A stretch of 64,000 bases of DNA, from contig CAXBMQ010000005.1 in assembly GCA_963977005.1 (NCBI GenBank), forward strand, positions 124,001 to 188,000. Direction: 5' to 3'. A program made the translations under genes and the position numbers. The stretch is from CAXBCP01 sp963977005 (lineage in GTDB: Bacteria > Pseudomonadota > Alphaproteobacteria > MPNO01 > UBA830). This document shows, one piece after another, positions 18,978-27,694 of this stretch. Each line of letters begins with the position of its first letter. The stretch's first letter is position 1. The notes beneath the pieces are model-generated. The model had not been told where the DNA came from, ran no database searches, and worked only from the letters and a program-made list of their open reading frames with translations.

Positions 18978-19951
18978 GCCGCGTCCCCGTCGGTGTTGCG
19001 CGACAGGCTGCGGGTCACCAGGTCGAGGCAGGCCATGCGGACCGCGACGCCCATTTCCACCTGTTCGTGGATAACGCTGCGGTGGATGTCGTCCGCCAGT
19101 TCGGAATCGATCTCGATACCCCGGTTCATCGGCCCCGGGTGCATGATCAGGGCATCCGGCTTGGCGACGGCCAGCTTTTCGCGGTCGAGGCCGAAGAAGC
19201 GGAAATATTCGCGGGTCGACGGCACGTAGGAGCCCTGCATCCGTTCCGTCTGGAGGCGCAGCATCATGATGATGTCGGCATCCCGGATTCCGTCGCGCAT
19301 GTTGTGAAATACTTCGACGCCGAGCTTCTCGATCGCGGCGGGCAGCAGGGTCTTTGGCGCGACCAGCCGGACATGGGCGCCCATCGTGTTCAGCAGGTAA
19401 ATATTCGACCGTGCGACGCGGGAATGCAGGATGTCGCCGCAGATCGCGACCGTTAGACCCTTCAGCGATTTTTTGCGGCGCCGGATGGTCAGCGCGTCGA
19501 GCAGCGCCTGGGTCGGGTGTTCGTGGCTGCCGTCGCCGGCATTGATGACCGAACAGGTAACTTTTTCGCTGAGCAACTGGACCGCGCCTGAATCGCCGTG
19601 ACGGACGGTCAGGACGTCGGGATGCATGGCGTTCAGGGTCATCGCCGTGTCGATCAGCGTTTCCCCCTTTTTTATGGCACTGGCGCTGACCGACATGTTG
19701 ATAACGTCGGCGCCGAGCCTTTTGCCGGCAAGCTCGAACGATGTGCGCGTCCGGGTCGAATTTTCGAAGAAAACGTTGATCAGCGTCCGCCCGCGCAGGA
19801 TGGCGCTCTTCTTGTCGTCCTGACGGCTCTGCTCGATATAGGATTCAGACAGGTCGAGAAGAGTTTCTATCTCTTCCCGGGGAACGCCTTCCATCCCGAG
19901 AATATGCATTCTGGGCGGGTGAAGGACCGCATCGTTTGCCGTATCTGTCAT
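18974..19951 (-). CDS. pyrB: Aspartate carbamoyltransferase catalytic subunit
   Basis: Makes carbamoyl-aspartate from carbamoyl phosphate and aspartate in pyrimidine synthesis. The 325-residue protein carries the carbamoyl-phosphate-binding motif FENSTRTRTSFE in the N-terminal domain, the HPTQALLD loop, and the C-terminal MHPGPMNRG aspartate-loop motif. Its stop overlaps the start of the PyrC'-like gene by 4 bases (ATGA), which favours coupled translation and assembly of a PyrB-PyrC' dodecamer. It is the first gene of the leftward block, so the promoter should lie in the region after 19951. Confidence 0.97.
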   Translation of the reverse strand: MTDTANDAVLHPPRMHILGMEGVPREEIETLLDLSESYIEQSRQDDKKSAILRGRTLINVFFENSTRTRTSFELAGKRLGADVINMSVSASAIKKGETLIDTAMTLNAMHPDVLTVRHGDSGAVQLLSEKVTCSVINAGDGSHEHPTQALLDALTIRRRKKSLKGLTVAICGDILHSRVARSNIYLLNTMGAHVRLVAPKTLLPAAIEKLGVEVFHNMRDGIRDADIIMMLRLQTERMQGSYVPSTREYFRFFGLDREKLAVAKPDALIMHPGPMNRGIEIDSELADDIHRSVIHEQVEMGVAVRMACLDLVTRSLSRNTDGDAA

Positions 19952-20045
19952 TAAAAGCTGTTTATAAGAGGCACGGGCAAGGGCGGCAATAGACTGAAAC
20001 GCCCTCCGATTCGCCGACGGCGGATCGACCGGTTTGGCTCAGGGT

Positions 20046-21278
20046 TCATTCCCCCTCTGTGATGCCATCCTGGCGCAGCCGCGCGATTTCGCTATCCGTC
20101 AGTCCCAGCATGTCGCGCAGGACTTCGGTTGTGTGCTCGCCGCGGACCGGCGGGGGGCGGCGATAGGTGACCGGCGTTGCCGACATTTTCGCGGGCGCTG
20201 CGACCAGTTTGACGGAGCCCGCCTGCGGATGAGGCATGTCGATCGCCATGCCGCGCGCCTGCGCCTGCGGATCGTCGAACACCCGGTCCAGTGTGTTGAT
20301 CGGACCGCACGGCACCCCCGCTTTTTCCAGCGTGGATACCCAGTCGTCGGTGCTCCTTCCCCGCAATATGTCGCGGATTCTCGGAAGCAGATCGTCGCGG
20401 TTGCGGATCCGGGCGGGATTGGTGGCGAAGTCGGGGTTATCGGCAAGCTCCGGGGCGCCGGCAGCGGCACAGAAACCGGCGAACTGGCTGTCATTGCCGG
20501 CAGCGAGGATGACATGGCCGTCCGCGGTCTCGAACACTTCGTAAGGAACGACACTGGCATGCGCATTGCCGAGCCGTTCCGGGTTCTCGCCCGTGTTGAG
20601 GTATTCGACCGCATGATAATACAGCCATGAAATCTGCGTTTCGAACAGCGACAGGTCGATATGCTGGCCCATCCCGGTCGCGTCCCGGTGGCGCAGCGCG
20701 GCGAGAATGCCGGTCGATGCGTGCATGCCGGTCATGATATCGGCAATGCCGATGCCGGTTTTCATCGGCATGCCGTCGGGTTCCCCCGTCACCGACATGA
20801 TGCCGCCCATGCCCTGGGCGAGGAAATCGTATCCCGCGCGGTCGCGATAGGGTCCGGTCTGGCCGAAGCCGGTGATCGAGCAATAGACAAGCGCGGGAAA
20901 TTCGTCGCGCAGGTCGTCGTAGCCGAGGTCGTATTTGGCCAGTGCGCCAACGCGGAAATTCTCGATCAGGACGTCGCATTTCGCGAGCAGCTTGCGGATA
21001 ACCGCCTGGCCGTCGGGCTGCGAGATATCGACGGCAACTGAACGCTTGTTGCGGTTGGCGCACAGATAGAAGGTGCTCTCATCTGTGTCGTTGCCGTCCT
21101 TGTCCTTCACGAAGGGCGGTCCCCACTTGCGGGTATCGTCGCCCGCGCCGGGTTTCTCGATTTTTATGACGTCGGCCCCGTAATCGCCGAGCAGCTGGGT
21201 GCAGACGGGGCCGGCGAGGATACGGCTGAGATCGAGGATGCGAATGCCGGTGAGTGGGCCGGTCCGGGGGGCTGTCAT
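20046..21278 (-). CDS. Family III CoA-transferase (CaiB/BaiF)
   Basis: 410-residue class III CoA-transferase that moves CoA between carboxylic acids, or acts as an acyl-CoA racemase. Family features are the N-terminal GIRILDLSRILAGPVCTQLLGDYGADVIKIE stretch (seen in shorter blocks), the NKRSVAVD motif, and the region YDFLAQGMGG to GIADIMTGMHA that holds the catalytic Asp. The substrate is not readable. It starts 6 bases after the flavin reductase stop and is co-directional with that gene and the LLM oxidoreductase, so a small catabolic operon is likely. Confidence 0.9.
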   Translation of the reverse strand: MTAPRTGPLTGIRILDLSRILAGPVCTQLLGDYGADVIKIEKPGAGDDTRKWGPPFVKDKDGNDTDESTFYLCANRNKRSVAVDISQPDGQAVIRKLLAKCDVLIENFRVGALAKYDLGYDDLRDEFPALVYCSITGFGQTGPYRDRAGYDFLAQGMGGIMSVTGEPDGMPMKTGIGIADIMTGMHASTGILAALRHRDATGMGQHIDLSLFETQISWLYYHAVEYLNTGENPERLGNAHASVVPYEVFETADGHVILAAGNDSQFAGFCAAAGAPELADNPDFATNPARIRNRDDLLPRIRDILRGRSTDDWVSTLEKAGVPCGPINTLDRVFDDPQAQARGMAIDMPHPQAGSVKLVAAPAKMSATPVTYRRPPPVRGEHTTEVLRDMLGLTDSEIARLRQDGITEGE

Positions 21279-21284
21279 CGCGGT

Positions 21285-21947
21285 TTACTCGGCAGCCTGT
21301 TGCGGCTTGCCGATCAGTTCTTCGGGCGTGCGTTTTTCCATCTGGAACATGTTGCTTTCGTCCACCCAGGCATAATCCTTGTAGCCGAGCCGGGCGATGG
21401 GTTTGACCCGTGCGACCTCGAAAATACCGTCCTCGCTGATCGCCTCGTCGGCGATATGCACGCCGACGACCTTGCCGAACACCGCATGGTGGATTGCCAT
21501 CTTGCTGTCGCCGGGCAGAACGACGATTTCGTGCAGTTTGCATTCGAACTGCACCGGGGAGCCCTTGATGCGCGGCGGCGCGACCATCTTAGACGGGAGA
21601 CCTTCGAGCCCGGTCTCGGACAGCTCGCTCACGTCCCGGTCGATGATCAGGCCGGTCTCGTTCATCTCTTCGCGCTGGTCCCAGGTCGCCATGTTGTAGA
21701 CGAATTCGCCGGTTTCCTTGACGTTGGCGATGGTGTCCTTGTCTTCATGATCGTCGGCATGACCGCCGGCGGAGAAAAGGACGAATGGCGGGTGATAGCT
21801 GAGCACGTTGAAAAAGCTGAAAGGCGCGACGTTGACGTCGCCGGCCGTGTTTACGGTAGAAATCCAGCCGATCGGGCGTGGCACCACGCAGGCCTTGATC
21901 GGGTTGTAGGGCAGGCCGTGGTCGTTCTTGGCGGGTTCGAAAAACAT
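21285..21947 (-). CDS. Flavin reductase family protein (FMN-binding split barrel)
   Basis: 220-residue protein of the DIM6/NTAB flavin reductase-like family (PF01613 type). The characteristic N-terminal motif CVVPRPIGWIST and the FSFFNVLSYHPP segment line the flavin site. Members reduce FMN with NAD(P)H and hand it to a partner monooxygenase, or act on their own substrate. The gene upstream in the operon encodes a luciferase-like monooxygenase, so a two-component system is a reasonable inference. Confidence 0.88.
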   Translation of the reverse strand: MFFEPAKNDHGLPYNPIKACVVPRPIGWISTVNTAGDVNVAPFSFFNVLSYHPPFVLFSAGGHADDHEDKDTIANVKETGEFVYNMATWDQREEMNETGLIIDRDVSELSETGLEGLPSKMVAPPRIKGSPVQFECKLHEIVVLPGDSKMAIHHAVFGKVVGVHIADEAISEDGIFEVARVKPIARLGYKDYAWVDESNMFQMEKRTPEELIGKPQQAAE

Positions 21948-22016
21948 GATTTGGAGACTTTCCCTAGTCGATATCGATGTCGGCGCGTGCCGGCCGGAAG
22001 TGCGTTGCCATCCCGG

Positions 22017-23081
22017 TCAGACTCCTTCGATTACATCGGCCCAGCCTTCGAGCATTTCAGGCCGGGTTGCCCGGATATGGGTACTGAACAGACTGTATCC
22101 CATATCGGCGAGTGCGCGGATATCGTCCCGCAGCTTTTCCCTCGTGCCGGATATGGTGGTGGCGCGAATGAAATCGCCGGTGATCAGGTGTTCTTCCTCG
22201 GGCCGGACCGTCATCAGGTGGTTTTTGTGATTGGCGAGATAGCGGGCATCCGCGGGCTCATACGCCTCATAGATTTTTCGGTATTCGTCGACGAGCTTCT
22301 GCAGTTCGGGGGGTGGTTTGTGGCCGATGGAACCGAACTCGGCTTCCTCCGCCAGGTTGTGCAGGATGATCGCGCTCGACGGGCCGGCCTCGGCGCGGAC
22401 GTAATCCGCGTCCCAGTCGTCGGCGTTTTTCAGCACCGCGCCGCCGCAATTGGCGTTGGCCCATAGATCGGCGTCATCGCGCCCGGCATCGCGCCAGGCC
22501 TGTTTCATGTCGTCCAACGCCGCCTGTGCACGGTCCAGGTTGCCGACCGTGTTGGTCCACCGGTAGCCGCGCCCGGCGACCATGTGTCGCCCGCGCGGAC
22601 CCAGCGCCGAGACATGGACCGGAATCGGATCCTCAATGTTTATCAAACCGAGTTCCGGGTTCATGAACCGGATCGGATGCATCCCGCCCTCGATCCCGGC
22701 ATCGACCAGATTGCCCGCCAGCAGTTCCTCCACCACCGCAATATAGTCGAACATGTCGGCGAGTTTCATGGGCCCGAGTCCCATGGTCCGCCGTCCGGTA
22801 AACCCGGTGCCGACCCCCATATGAATTCGCCCCGGGGCAAGGGCGTTCAGGCTGGCAAGCGCGCTTGCGGCCACGGGGGCGAGGCGGTTCGACGGGATCA
22901 GCACGCCGGTGCTCAGGTGTATGCGGTCGGTTTTCATTGCCGCGGCAGTCATCGAGACGAACATGTCGGCATTGATCAACTGGGAATCGATAAACGACGC
23001 ATGATCGAAACCAAGCTCTTCCGCCCGTTTGACGATCTTCCAGGAATCCCAGGAAGGCGCGATGTTGATTCCGAATTTCAT
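22017..23081 (-). CDS. LLM-class flavin-dependent oxidoreductase (luciferase-like)
   Basis: 354-residue bacterial-luciferase-fold (TIM barrel) oxidoreductase using reduced FMN or F420. The ATG at 23081 gives MKFGINIAPSWDSW, the usual first beta strand. Conserved blocks include HLSTGVLIPSNR, GRIHMGVGTGFTGRRTMG and the C-terminal SGTREKLRDDIRALADMG. The open frame extends far upstream to 23681, but that extension is antisense to the deaminase gene and unlikely to be translated. Co-transcription with the flavin reductase (69 bases downstream) supports an FMNH2-dependent monooxygenase. Confidence 0.9.
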   Translation of the reverse strand: MKFGINIAPSWDSWKIVKRAEELGFDHASFIDSQLINADMFVSMTAAAMKTDRIHLSTGVLIPSNRLAPVAASALASLNALAPGRIHMGVGTGFTGRRTMGLGPMKLADMFDYIAVVEELLAGNLVDAGIEGGMHPIRFMNPELGLINIEDPIPVHVSALGPRGRHMVAGRGYRWTNTVGNLDRAQAALDDMKQAWRDAGRDDADLWANANCGGAVLKNADDWDADYVRAEAGPSSAIILHNLAEEAEFGSIGHKPPPELQKLVDEYRKIYEAYEPADARYLANHKNHLMTVRPEEEHLITGDFIRATTISGTREKLRDDIRALADMGYSLFSTHIRATRPEMLEGWADVIEGV

Positions 23082-23174
23082 ACAGGGATTAGAGCCCAAA
23101 GCGACACTGGCGGCAATTGGCGACAATTGGCGGCGCGGTTTTGTTGCGGCAGGATAGGGGATGGGAGGAACGCC

Positions 23175-23657
23175 ATGCCAGAAAACCATCAGGATATTGC
23201 AAGGCTCAGTCGCCGCGCGCTGCTCGCCGGTTTCGCGGCCACCCCGCTCGGTGCCGGTGCGGCGGCGTCGCAAGGGGCAACGCAGGGCGCGGCCTACCGC
23301 CAGCCGTCCAGCGACGGGGCCGCCGGGTTCATGGCCGTCGCCGAGGACATGCTGAAGAAAGCGGTCGAGGAGGGCGACCAGCCTTTCGGGGCGGTTGTCG
23401 TCAAAGACGGCCGGATCGTCGGCTGGGGGCCGAGCCGGGTGGTGACGGACACCGATCCCACCGCCCATGCCGAAATGATCGCGCTGCGCGATGCGGCCAA
23501 GAGGCTGGGCACGAACAGTCTTTCCGGCTGCACGATGTACAGCACGTCCCATCCGTGCCCGATGTGCGAAGCCGGCGCCTATTGGGCGGGGATCGACCGG
23601 TTCGTGCATGGCCGCGGCGGCACCGATGGCGGCGCACCGCGATTGCGCCGGTGTTGA
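23175..23657 (+). CDS. Exported nucleoside/cytidine deaminase-like protein, C-terminally short
   Basis: 160-residue zinc deaminase of the cytidine/guanine deaminase superfamily with a twin-arginine signal (LSRRALLAGFAATPLGAGAAA), so it is probably exported folded. The catalytic zinc motifs are intact: AHAEM (His and proton-shuttle Glu) and PCPMC (two Cys). The ATG at 23175 follows a GGGAGGAA ribosome site. The domain stops soon after PCPMC with the odd tail GGAPRLRRC, without the usual final strands and helix, so the 3' end looks replaced or frameshifted. A broken copy of the same gene with the same tail lies at 24640-24807. Confidence 0.8.
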   Translation: MPENHQDIARLSRRALLAGFAATPLGAGAAASQGATQGAAYRQPSSDGAAGFMAVAEDMLKKAVEEGDQPFGAVVVKDGRIVGWGPSRVVTDTDPTAHAEMIALRDAAKRLGTNSLSGCTMYSTSHPCPMCEAGAYWAGIDRFVHGRGGTDGGAPRLRRC

Positions 23658-23909
23658 ACGGGTGATGTCGGAGTAACGCAAATCCTGTCAGACACAAATC
23701 GAAACTTGATAGAGTGTCTTGTCGCTCGATACTCTTATGTAAAGGCGCTCACCGTGGTGGAATTTCTGCGATGCAGAGGGAGTTGTGGGAATAATTGTTA
23801 GTTGGGCAAAGGATGAAGACATTGCAGGCGCCGCCAGACGGGTCAGGCGTGGCAGTGCTGGAATGTTAGCTGAAGGCTTTTCGGATGCCACATATCAGCA
23901 AAGGAAAGT

Positions 23910-24509
23910 ATGTTGAGGGGGGTCACGGTTTCTCCAAGAATGGAAGTTCTTGTGGTGGTAATTCTAACCGGTCTGACCGCCCAACACTGGATGACCTATG
24001 TGGGCGTACTTCTCCTTTACGCTTTGATTTTGCCGTCTGCCCGAATGGGAATGGAGAAATCCTTCTTAATGGACGGTGTTCTGCCATTTCAAATTTGGCT
24101 GTTGCGACTCCTAATTCCGTTTGCGGTCCTGATCGCAACTGTTGAATTCTTTGGTGTTGGGAACTTTCTGAAACCTCTTTGCCCGGAACAGAGCTTATGC
24201 GGTCTTGCATCGCATCCGATTAAAGGGTTCGTATTTTGGTATTATGCAAATAGCGTTTTTGTATACAGTTTGTTGCGGGCTAATTATACCTTTAAGCCGT
24301 TCTCTTTCTTTCACACTATTATTGCTGTGGCGGTAATTCCCGGTGCAATTTTTGTCTTAGACATTTTGCATATTGCGGGAAACTCGTACCCGGAAATGCT
24401 AGTGGTTTCAGCCGGTATCATGGTTGTTTCCTACTTCAGTTATGGTTGCCTTGCTGGGTTTGTTGCATTCGTTTTCTCGTTTGGCAGACGAGATGTCGAA
24501 AATGGTTGA
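23910..24509 (+). CDS. Hypothetical multi-pass membrane protein
   Basis: 199-residue protein that I do not recognise. About five hydrophobic segments are visible: near residues 12-45, 57-82, 105-120, 128-153 and 163-190. The gene is distinctly AT-rich compared with its neighbours and sits between the deaminase gene and its broken duplicate, which suggests recent acquisition. The start ATG has a good ribosome site (AAGGAAAG) directly upstream. The C-terminus is short and charged (FGRRDVENG). There is no motif from which to name a function. Confidence 0.6.
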   Translation: MLRGVTVSPRMEVLVVVILTGLTAQHWMTYVGVLLLYALILPSARMGMEKSFLMDGVLPFQIWLLRLLIPFAVLIATVEFFGVGNFLKPLCPEQSLCGLASHPIKGFVFWYYANSVFVYSLLRANYTFKPFSFFHTIIAVAVIPGAIFVLDILHIAGNSYPEMLVVSAGIMVVSYFSYGCLAGFVAFVFSFGRRDVENG

Positions 24510-24639
24510 TAATGTATCCGCTCTGCTTCGCAGTATTGAAGAGCATATCGCAGATATCACCAAAGTGACGACTGCGGCGACGGCGCAGCCAGCGGTTTTT
24601 CGCTAACCGGCAAAGGCTTGTCCTGCAGGCGTTTTAGAG

Positions 24640-24807
24640 GTTGCCGAAGATATGCTGAACATGGCCGTAAACGTCGCCGATCAGTCCTTCGGAGCGGTTA
24701 TGGTGAAAGACGGTCGGATCGTCGGCTGGGGGCCGAGCCGGGTGGTGACGGATACCGATCCCACTGTCCACGGCGAAATAACTGCGCCGCACCTGCGCCG
24801 ATGTTGA
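24640..24807 (+). pseudogene. Truncated duplicate of the nucleoside deaminase gene
   Basis: An in-frame remnant of 55 codons whose translation (VAEDMLNMAV to RIVGWGPSRVVTDTDP) matches residues about 56-100 of the deaminase at 23175-23657. It then jumps directly to the same terminal tail (LRRC stop). The zinc motifs are deleted: AHAEM is mutated to VHGEI and the PCPMC block is missing. A 38-base block (24715-24752) is identical to 23412-23449. There is no ribosome site or start codon at the expected place. This is a decayed partial gene duplication. Confidence 0.85.
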
Positions 24808-24876
24808 TCCCGGTGTTGATCCCCGTGCGCGAACCGATCACAGTCGGGAAAACCATATAAAAACATCAGGTGAAAG

Positions 24877-25674
24877 ATGCTCGCGCTGTATCATAATGCG
24901 ATGTCGTCCTGTTCCCAGAAGGTCCGCCTGTCGCTGGCGGAAAAGGGGCTGGATTGGGAAAGCCGCCATCTGGACCTGCGGGCGGGCGATACGCAGACTG
25001 CCGACTATCTCAAACTCAACCCGCGCGGCGTTGTGCCGACGCTGGATCATGACGGGATGATTGTGCGCGAATCTAACGTCATCCTCGAATATCTCGAAGA
25101 CGCGTTTCCCGACCCGTCGCTGCGGCCGCGCGATGCGTTCGGAAAGGCCGAGATGCGGCTGTGGACCAAACGGCTCGACGAAGGCCATCACGATCTGGCG
25201 ACGGCATCGGTCAGCATGGGGGTGGCGTTTCGTCACCAGTTCCTGGAACGCGGCGAGGCGGAATGTACCCGGCTGATCGAGGCGGTCCCCGATCCGGTCA
25301 AACGCGAACGCCGGCGCGACCTGATCTTCAAGGGCTTGGATGCCCCGGTGTTCCATGAAGCGATAAGGATGTGGGTCGCACTCCTGCGCGATATGGAAGC
25401 GGCACTGGACGGCCGGGACTGGCTCGCCGGAGCCGCCTATTCCCTCGCCGAGGCCGCCTATACGCCCTATATCACGCGGCTCGAACATCTCAACCTGATG
25501 GGGATGCTCGACGGATATCCGAACCTGTCCGGCTGGTACGGGAGGGTCACCGCGCGGCCGAGCTATGCCGCCGCGTTCGGCGACTGGAACGAAGACAAGT
25601 ATCTGACGCTGATGGCCGAGAAGGGCGAAGAAGCCTGGCCGCGCATTCAAAAAATACAGACAGCGGCGTCGTAA
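24877..25674 (+). CDS. Glutathione S-transferase family protein
   Basis: 265-residue cytosolic GST. The N-terminal thioredoxin-fold domain starts LALYHNAMSSCSQKVRLSLAEKGL, with the catalytic-position Ser/Cys in SSCSQK. Glutathione-binding NPRGVVPTL and the ESNVILEYLED motif follow. The all-helical C-terminal domain extends to about residue 235 (LAEAAYTPYITRLEHL carries the N-capping region). It probably conjugates or reduces small electrophiles. The gene stands alone in the + direction after the deaminase remnant. Confidence 0.88.
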   Translation: MLALYHNAMSSCSQKVRLSLAEKGLDWESRHLDLRAGDTQTADYLKLNPRGVVPTLDHDGMIVRESNVILEYLEDAFPDPSLRPRDAFGKAEMRLWTKRLDEGHHDLATASVSMGVAFRHQFLERGEAECTRLIEAVPDPVKRERRRDLIFKGLDAPVFHEAIRMWVALLRDMEAALDGRDWLAGAAYSLAEAAYTPYITRLEHLNLMGMLDGYPNLSGWYGRVTARPSYAAAFGDWNEDKYLTLMAEKGEEAWPRIQKIQTAAS

Positions 25675-25697
25675 GGTCGAGGTAGAGGCCAGGAAGA

Positions 25698-26138
25698 ATG
25701 ACTCTGCGAAATATTTTTACGACCGGACTCCTGATTCTGTTGGTGACGTCTTGCAAAACGACTGATCTTTCGCACGGGAAAACCGCACCATTGTTCACAG
25801 AAGGGCTGGAAAGCCGGATTCTGTCCGCATATCTGACCGGCGATTTAGCGATGGTTTCTGACATGGCCGGTGGGACCTTGTTTGACCACCACCCTTTGGG
25901 GGAGTTGAAGGCCGACTATCCGAAATCTATTGGTAAATTTACCAGTTATGGATTGGCTTCGGAATCGCGAGGCAATTTTCAAACACGCCAGATGACGACT
26001 TCAGTGCTGATGATCGTTCGGACCTTTGCACTCAAGACAGAAAATTATCGCACGTTGTTCGTCCGGTTTTACATAGCCGTTGGCGACGATGCGAAGTATC
26101 TCATGAAGCTCGATCCTGACTTGAATATGATTAAGTAG
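25698..26138 (+). CDS. Hypothetical lipoprotein
   Basis: 146-residue protein with a type II signal peptide: MTLRNIFTTGLLILLVTSC, with lipobox LVTSC and acyl-Cys near residue 19. The mature part has no motif I recognise. It ends with a small mixed alpha/beta stretch (LFVRFYIAVGDDAKYLMKLD). It begins 23 bases after the GST gene and may be co-transcribed with it. Base composition is somewhat more AT-rich than its neighbours. Confidence 0.7.
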   Translation: MTLRNIFTTGLLILLVTSCKTTDLSHGKTAPLFTEGLESRILSAYLTGDLAMVSDMAGGTLFDHHPLGELKADYPKSIGKFTSYGLASESRGNFQTRQMTTSVLMIVRTFALKTENYRTLFVRFYIAVGDDAKYLMKLDPDLNMIK

Positions 26139-26180
26139 AGATTCAATTTCCCCGGAGATCGAATTTCCGGAGAACGGGCT

Positions 26181-27095
26181 TCACGCTCCCAGCAGCGAAA
26201 TCCAGATCGGCAGCGTCACGATGGCGAGCGCTGTCTGCGTCGTCAGGATGCCGGCCATCAGGCGGGCATCGCCGCCCATCTGCCGGGCGAGGATATAGGC
26301 CGACGGCGCGGTCGGCAGGGCGTGGAAGATCACCAGAACATAGGCGGCGGCCCCTGTGAGGCCCAGCGCCTGGGCGAAGCCGAACGCGATCAGCGGCATG
26401 GCGATGAGCTTGAGGACGGCGGACAGGCCGACCCAGAACCGGCCCGCCCGGGCGGCAGCGAGATCGAGCCCGGCCCCGACGCAGATCAGTCCGACGGCCG
26501 GCGCGGCGCGGCCGAGCAGGTCGAATAACGTCGCGAGCGGTGTGGCGAGGCCCAACCCGGTCACATTGACAATGATCCCTGCGACACAGGCGATAATCAG
26601 CGGGTTGCGCGTCATTTCCTTCACAGCGCCGAGGGTGCTGGCGCTGCCACTGCCGTACTTGGCCAGAACCCAGACGCTGACGACGTTGATGAACGGCACC
26701 ATGAAGGCGATGAATACCGCGCCCAACGCGATCGTTTCGGGACCGTAAAAGGCGATGACCAGGGGAATGCCAATATAGGTATTGAACCGGATCGCGCCCT
26801 GGGTCAGCGACGTGAAACCCGGCCCGTCCAGCTTCATCGCTGGCCGGAAGACCACCAGCAACAGCGCCATCAGCGCGGGCGTGCCGACAACCCCGATCCC
26901 CAGCGGTCCGATGGGCAGGTCGTCGATATTGGCAGTCGCCAGGCTGCCGAACAGCAGCGACGGAAACAGCACGTAATAGGTGATGCGTTCGACCGGCGGC
27001 CAGGCGTCGGCCGGGAACAGCTTCGTGCGCCGCAGGCAGAACCCGGCGACAATGATCAGAAAGATCGGCGCGATGGTGAAGACGACGACGAGCAC
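26181..27095 (-). CDS. AEC-family (auxin efflux carrier-like) transporter
   Basis: 304-residue inner-membrane transporter of the auxin efflux carrier family. It has two repeats of about four to five hydrophobic helices each, with a short hydrophilic linker in the middle. Bacterial members export or import small organic acids such as malate; the substrate cannot be assigned. Typical elements include an N-terminal APIFLIIVAGF helix and the C-terminal MAGILTTQTALAIVTLP. The stop lies 42 bases from the convergent lipoprotein gene. The start is 15 bases after ruvX in the same direction. Confidence 0.85.
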   Translation of the reverse strand: MLVVVFTIAPIFLIIVAGFCLRRTKLFPADAWPPVERITYYVLFPSLLFGSLATANIDDLPIGPLGIGVVGTPALMALLLVVFRPAMKLDGPGFTSLTQGAIRFNTYIGIPLVIAFYGPETIALGAVFIAFMVPFINVVSVWVLAKYGSGSASTLGAVKEMTRNPLIIACVAGIIVNVTGLGLATPLATLFDLLGRAAPAVGLICVGAGLDLAAARAGRFWVGLSAVLKLIAMPLIAFGFAQALGLTGAAAYVLVIFHALPTAPSAYILARQMGGDARLMAGILTTQTALAIVTLPIWISLLGA

Positions 27096-27110
27096 GCAGC
27101 TATCCGAAAG

Positions 27111-27593
27111 CTATGACGGCAGATTGCGCAGGAAATCGAGCGCGCCCTGCAGGATAAACTGCGCCGCCATTTTGTCGATCACCTCGGCGCGGCGCTTGCG
27201 GGTGACATCCTGGGCGATCAGGTGACGTTCCATCGCCTGGGTCGACATCCGTTCGTCCCAGAAGCCGATCGGCAGGTCGGTCTTGCCGGCAAGATTCGCA
27301 CCGAACTGGCGTGTCGACTGGCAGCGCGGTCCTTCCGAGCCGTCCATATTGACCGGCAGGCCGAGGATGATGCCGCCGACATTGTATTCGGGAAACACGG
27401 CCATCAGCGCTTCGGCGTCTTTTGTGAACTTGGTCCGGCGGATCGTGTGCAGCGGCGAGGCGATCATCCGGCTGTCATCCGAAATCGCCATGCCGATGGT
27501 CTTGTCGCCGAGATCGAGGCCAAGCAGACATGCCCGCGGCGGCAGAGCAGATGCGCCGCCGGGGGCCAGTTCGCGGATGTGTTCAATGATCAC
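27111..27593 (-). CDS. ruvX: Putative pre-16S rRNA nuclease / Holliday junction resolvase-like YqgF
   Basis: 160-residue RNase H-fold nuclease (YqgF/RuvX) that processes the 5' end of 16S rRNA; a role in Holliday junction resolution has also been proposed. The hallmark motifs are LLGLDLGDKTIGMAISD (first catalytic Asp), IILGLPVNMDGSEG, and FWDERMSTQAM (acidic residues of the active site). It is divergent from gatC, with about 100 bases between starts, and is followed by the AEC transporter. Confidence 0.93.
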   Translation of the reverse strand: MIIEHIRELAPGGASALPPRACLLGLDLGDKTIGMAISDDSRMIASPLHTIRRTKFTKDAEALMAVFPEYNVGGIILGLPVNMDGSEGPRCQSTRQFGANLAGKTDLPIGFWDERMSTQAMERHLIAQDVTRKRRAEVIDKMAAQFILQGALDFLRNLPS

Positions 27594-27694
27594 GGACGCG
27601 TTCTTAACGGAGTGTGGGGCGGACGGGAAGCGTTCTTGCCGATCCGGGGGTCCGGTGATAGTTTCCGCGCGCTTTTGCGGGAGAATTCAACGAC

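Noticed and set aside
23688..23891. Leftward frame of 67 codons between the deaminase and the membrane protein.
   Set aside because: It has no ribosome site or motif, and composition gives no coding signal.
24424..24606. 60-codon + frame starting inside the end of the membrane-protein gene.
   Set aside because: It overlaps that gene in another frame and has no ribosome site; an internal ATG giving about 37 codons is too short to support.
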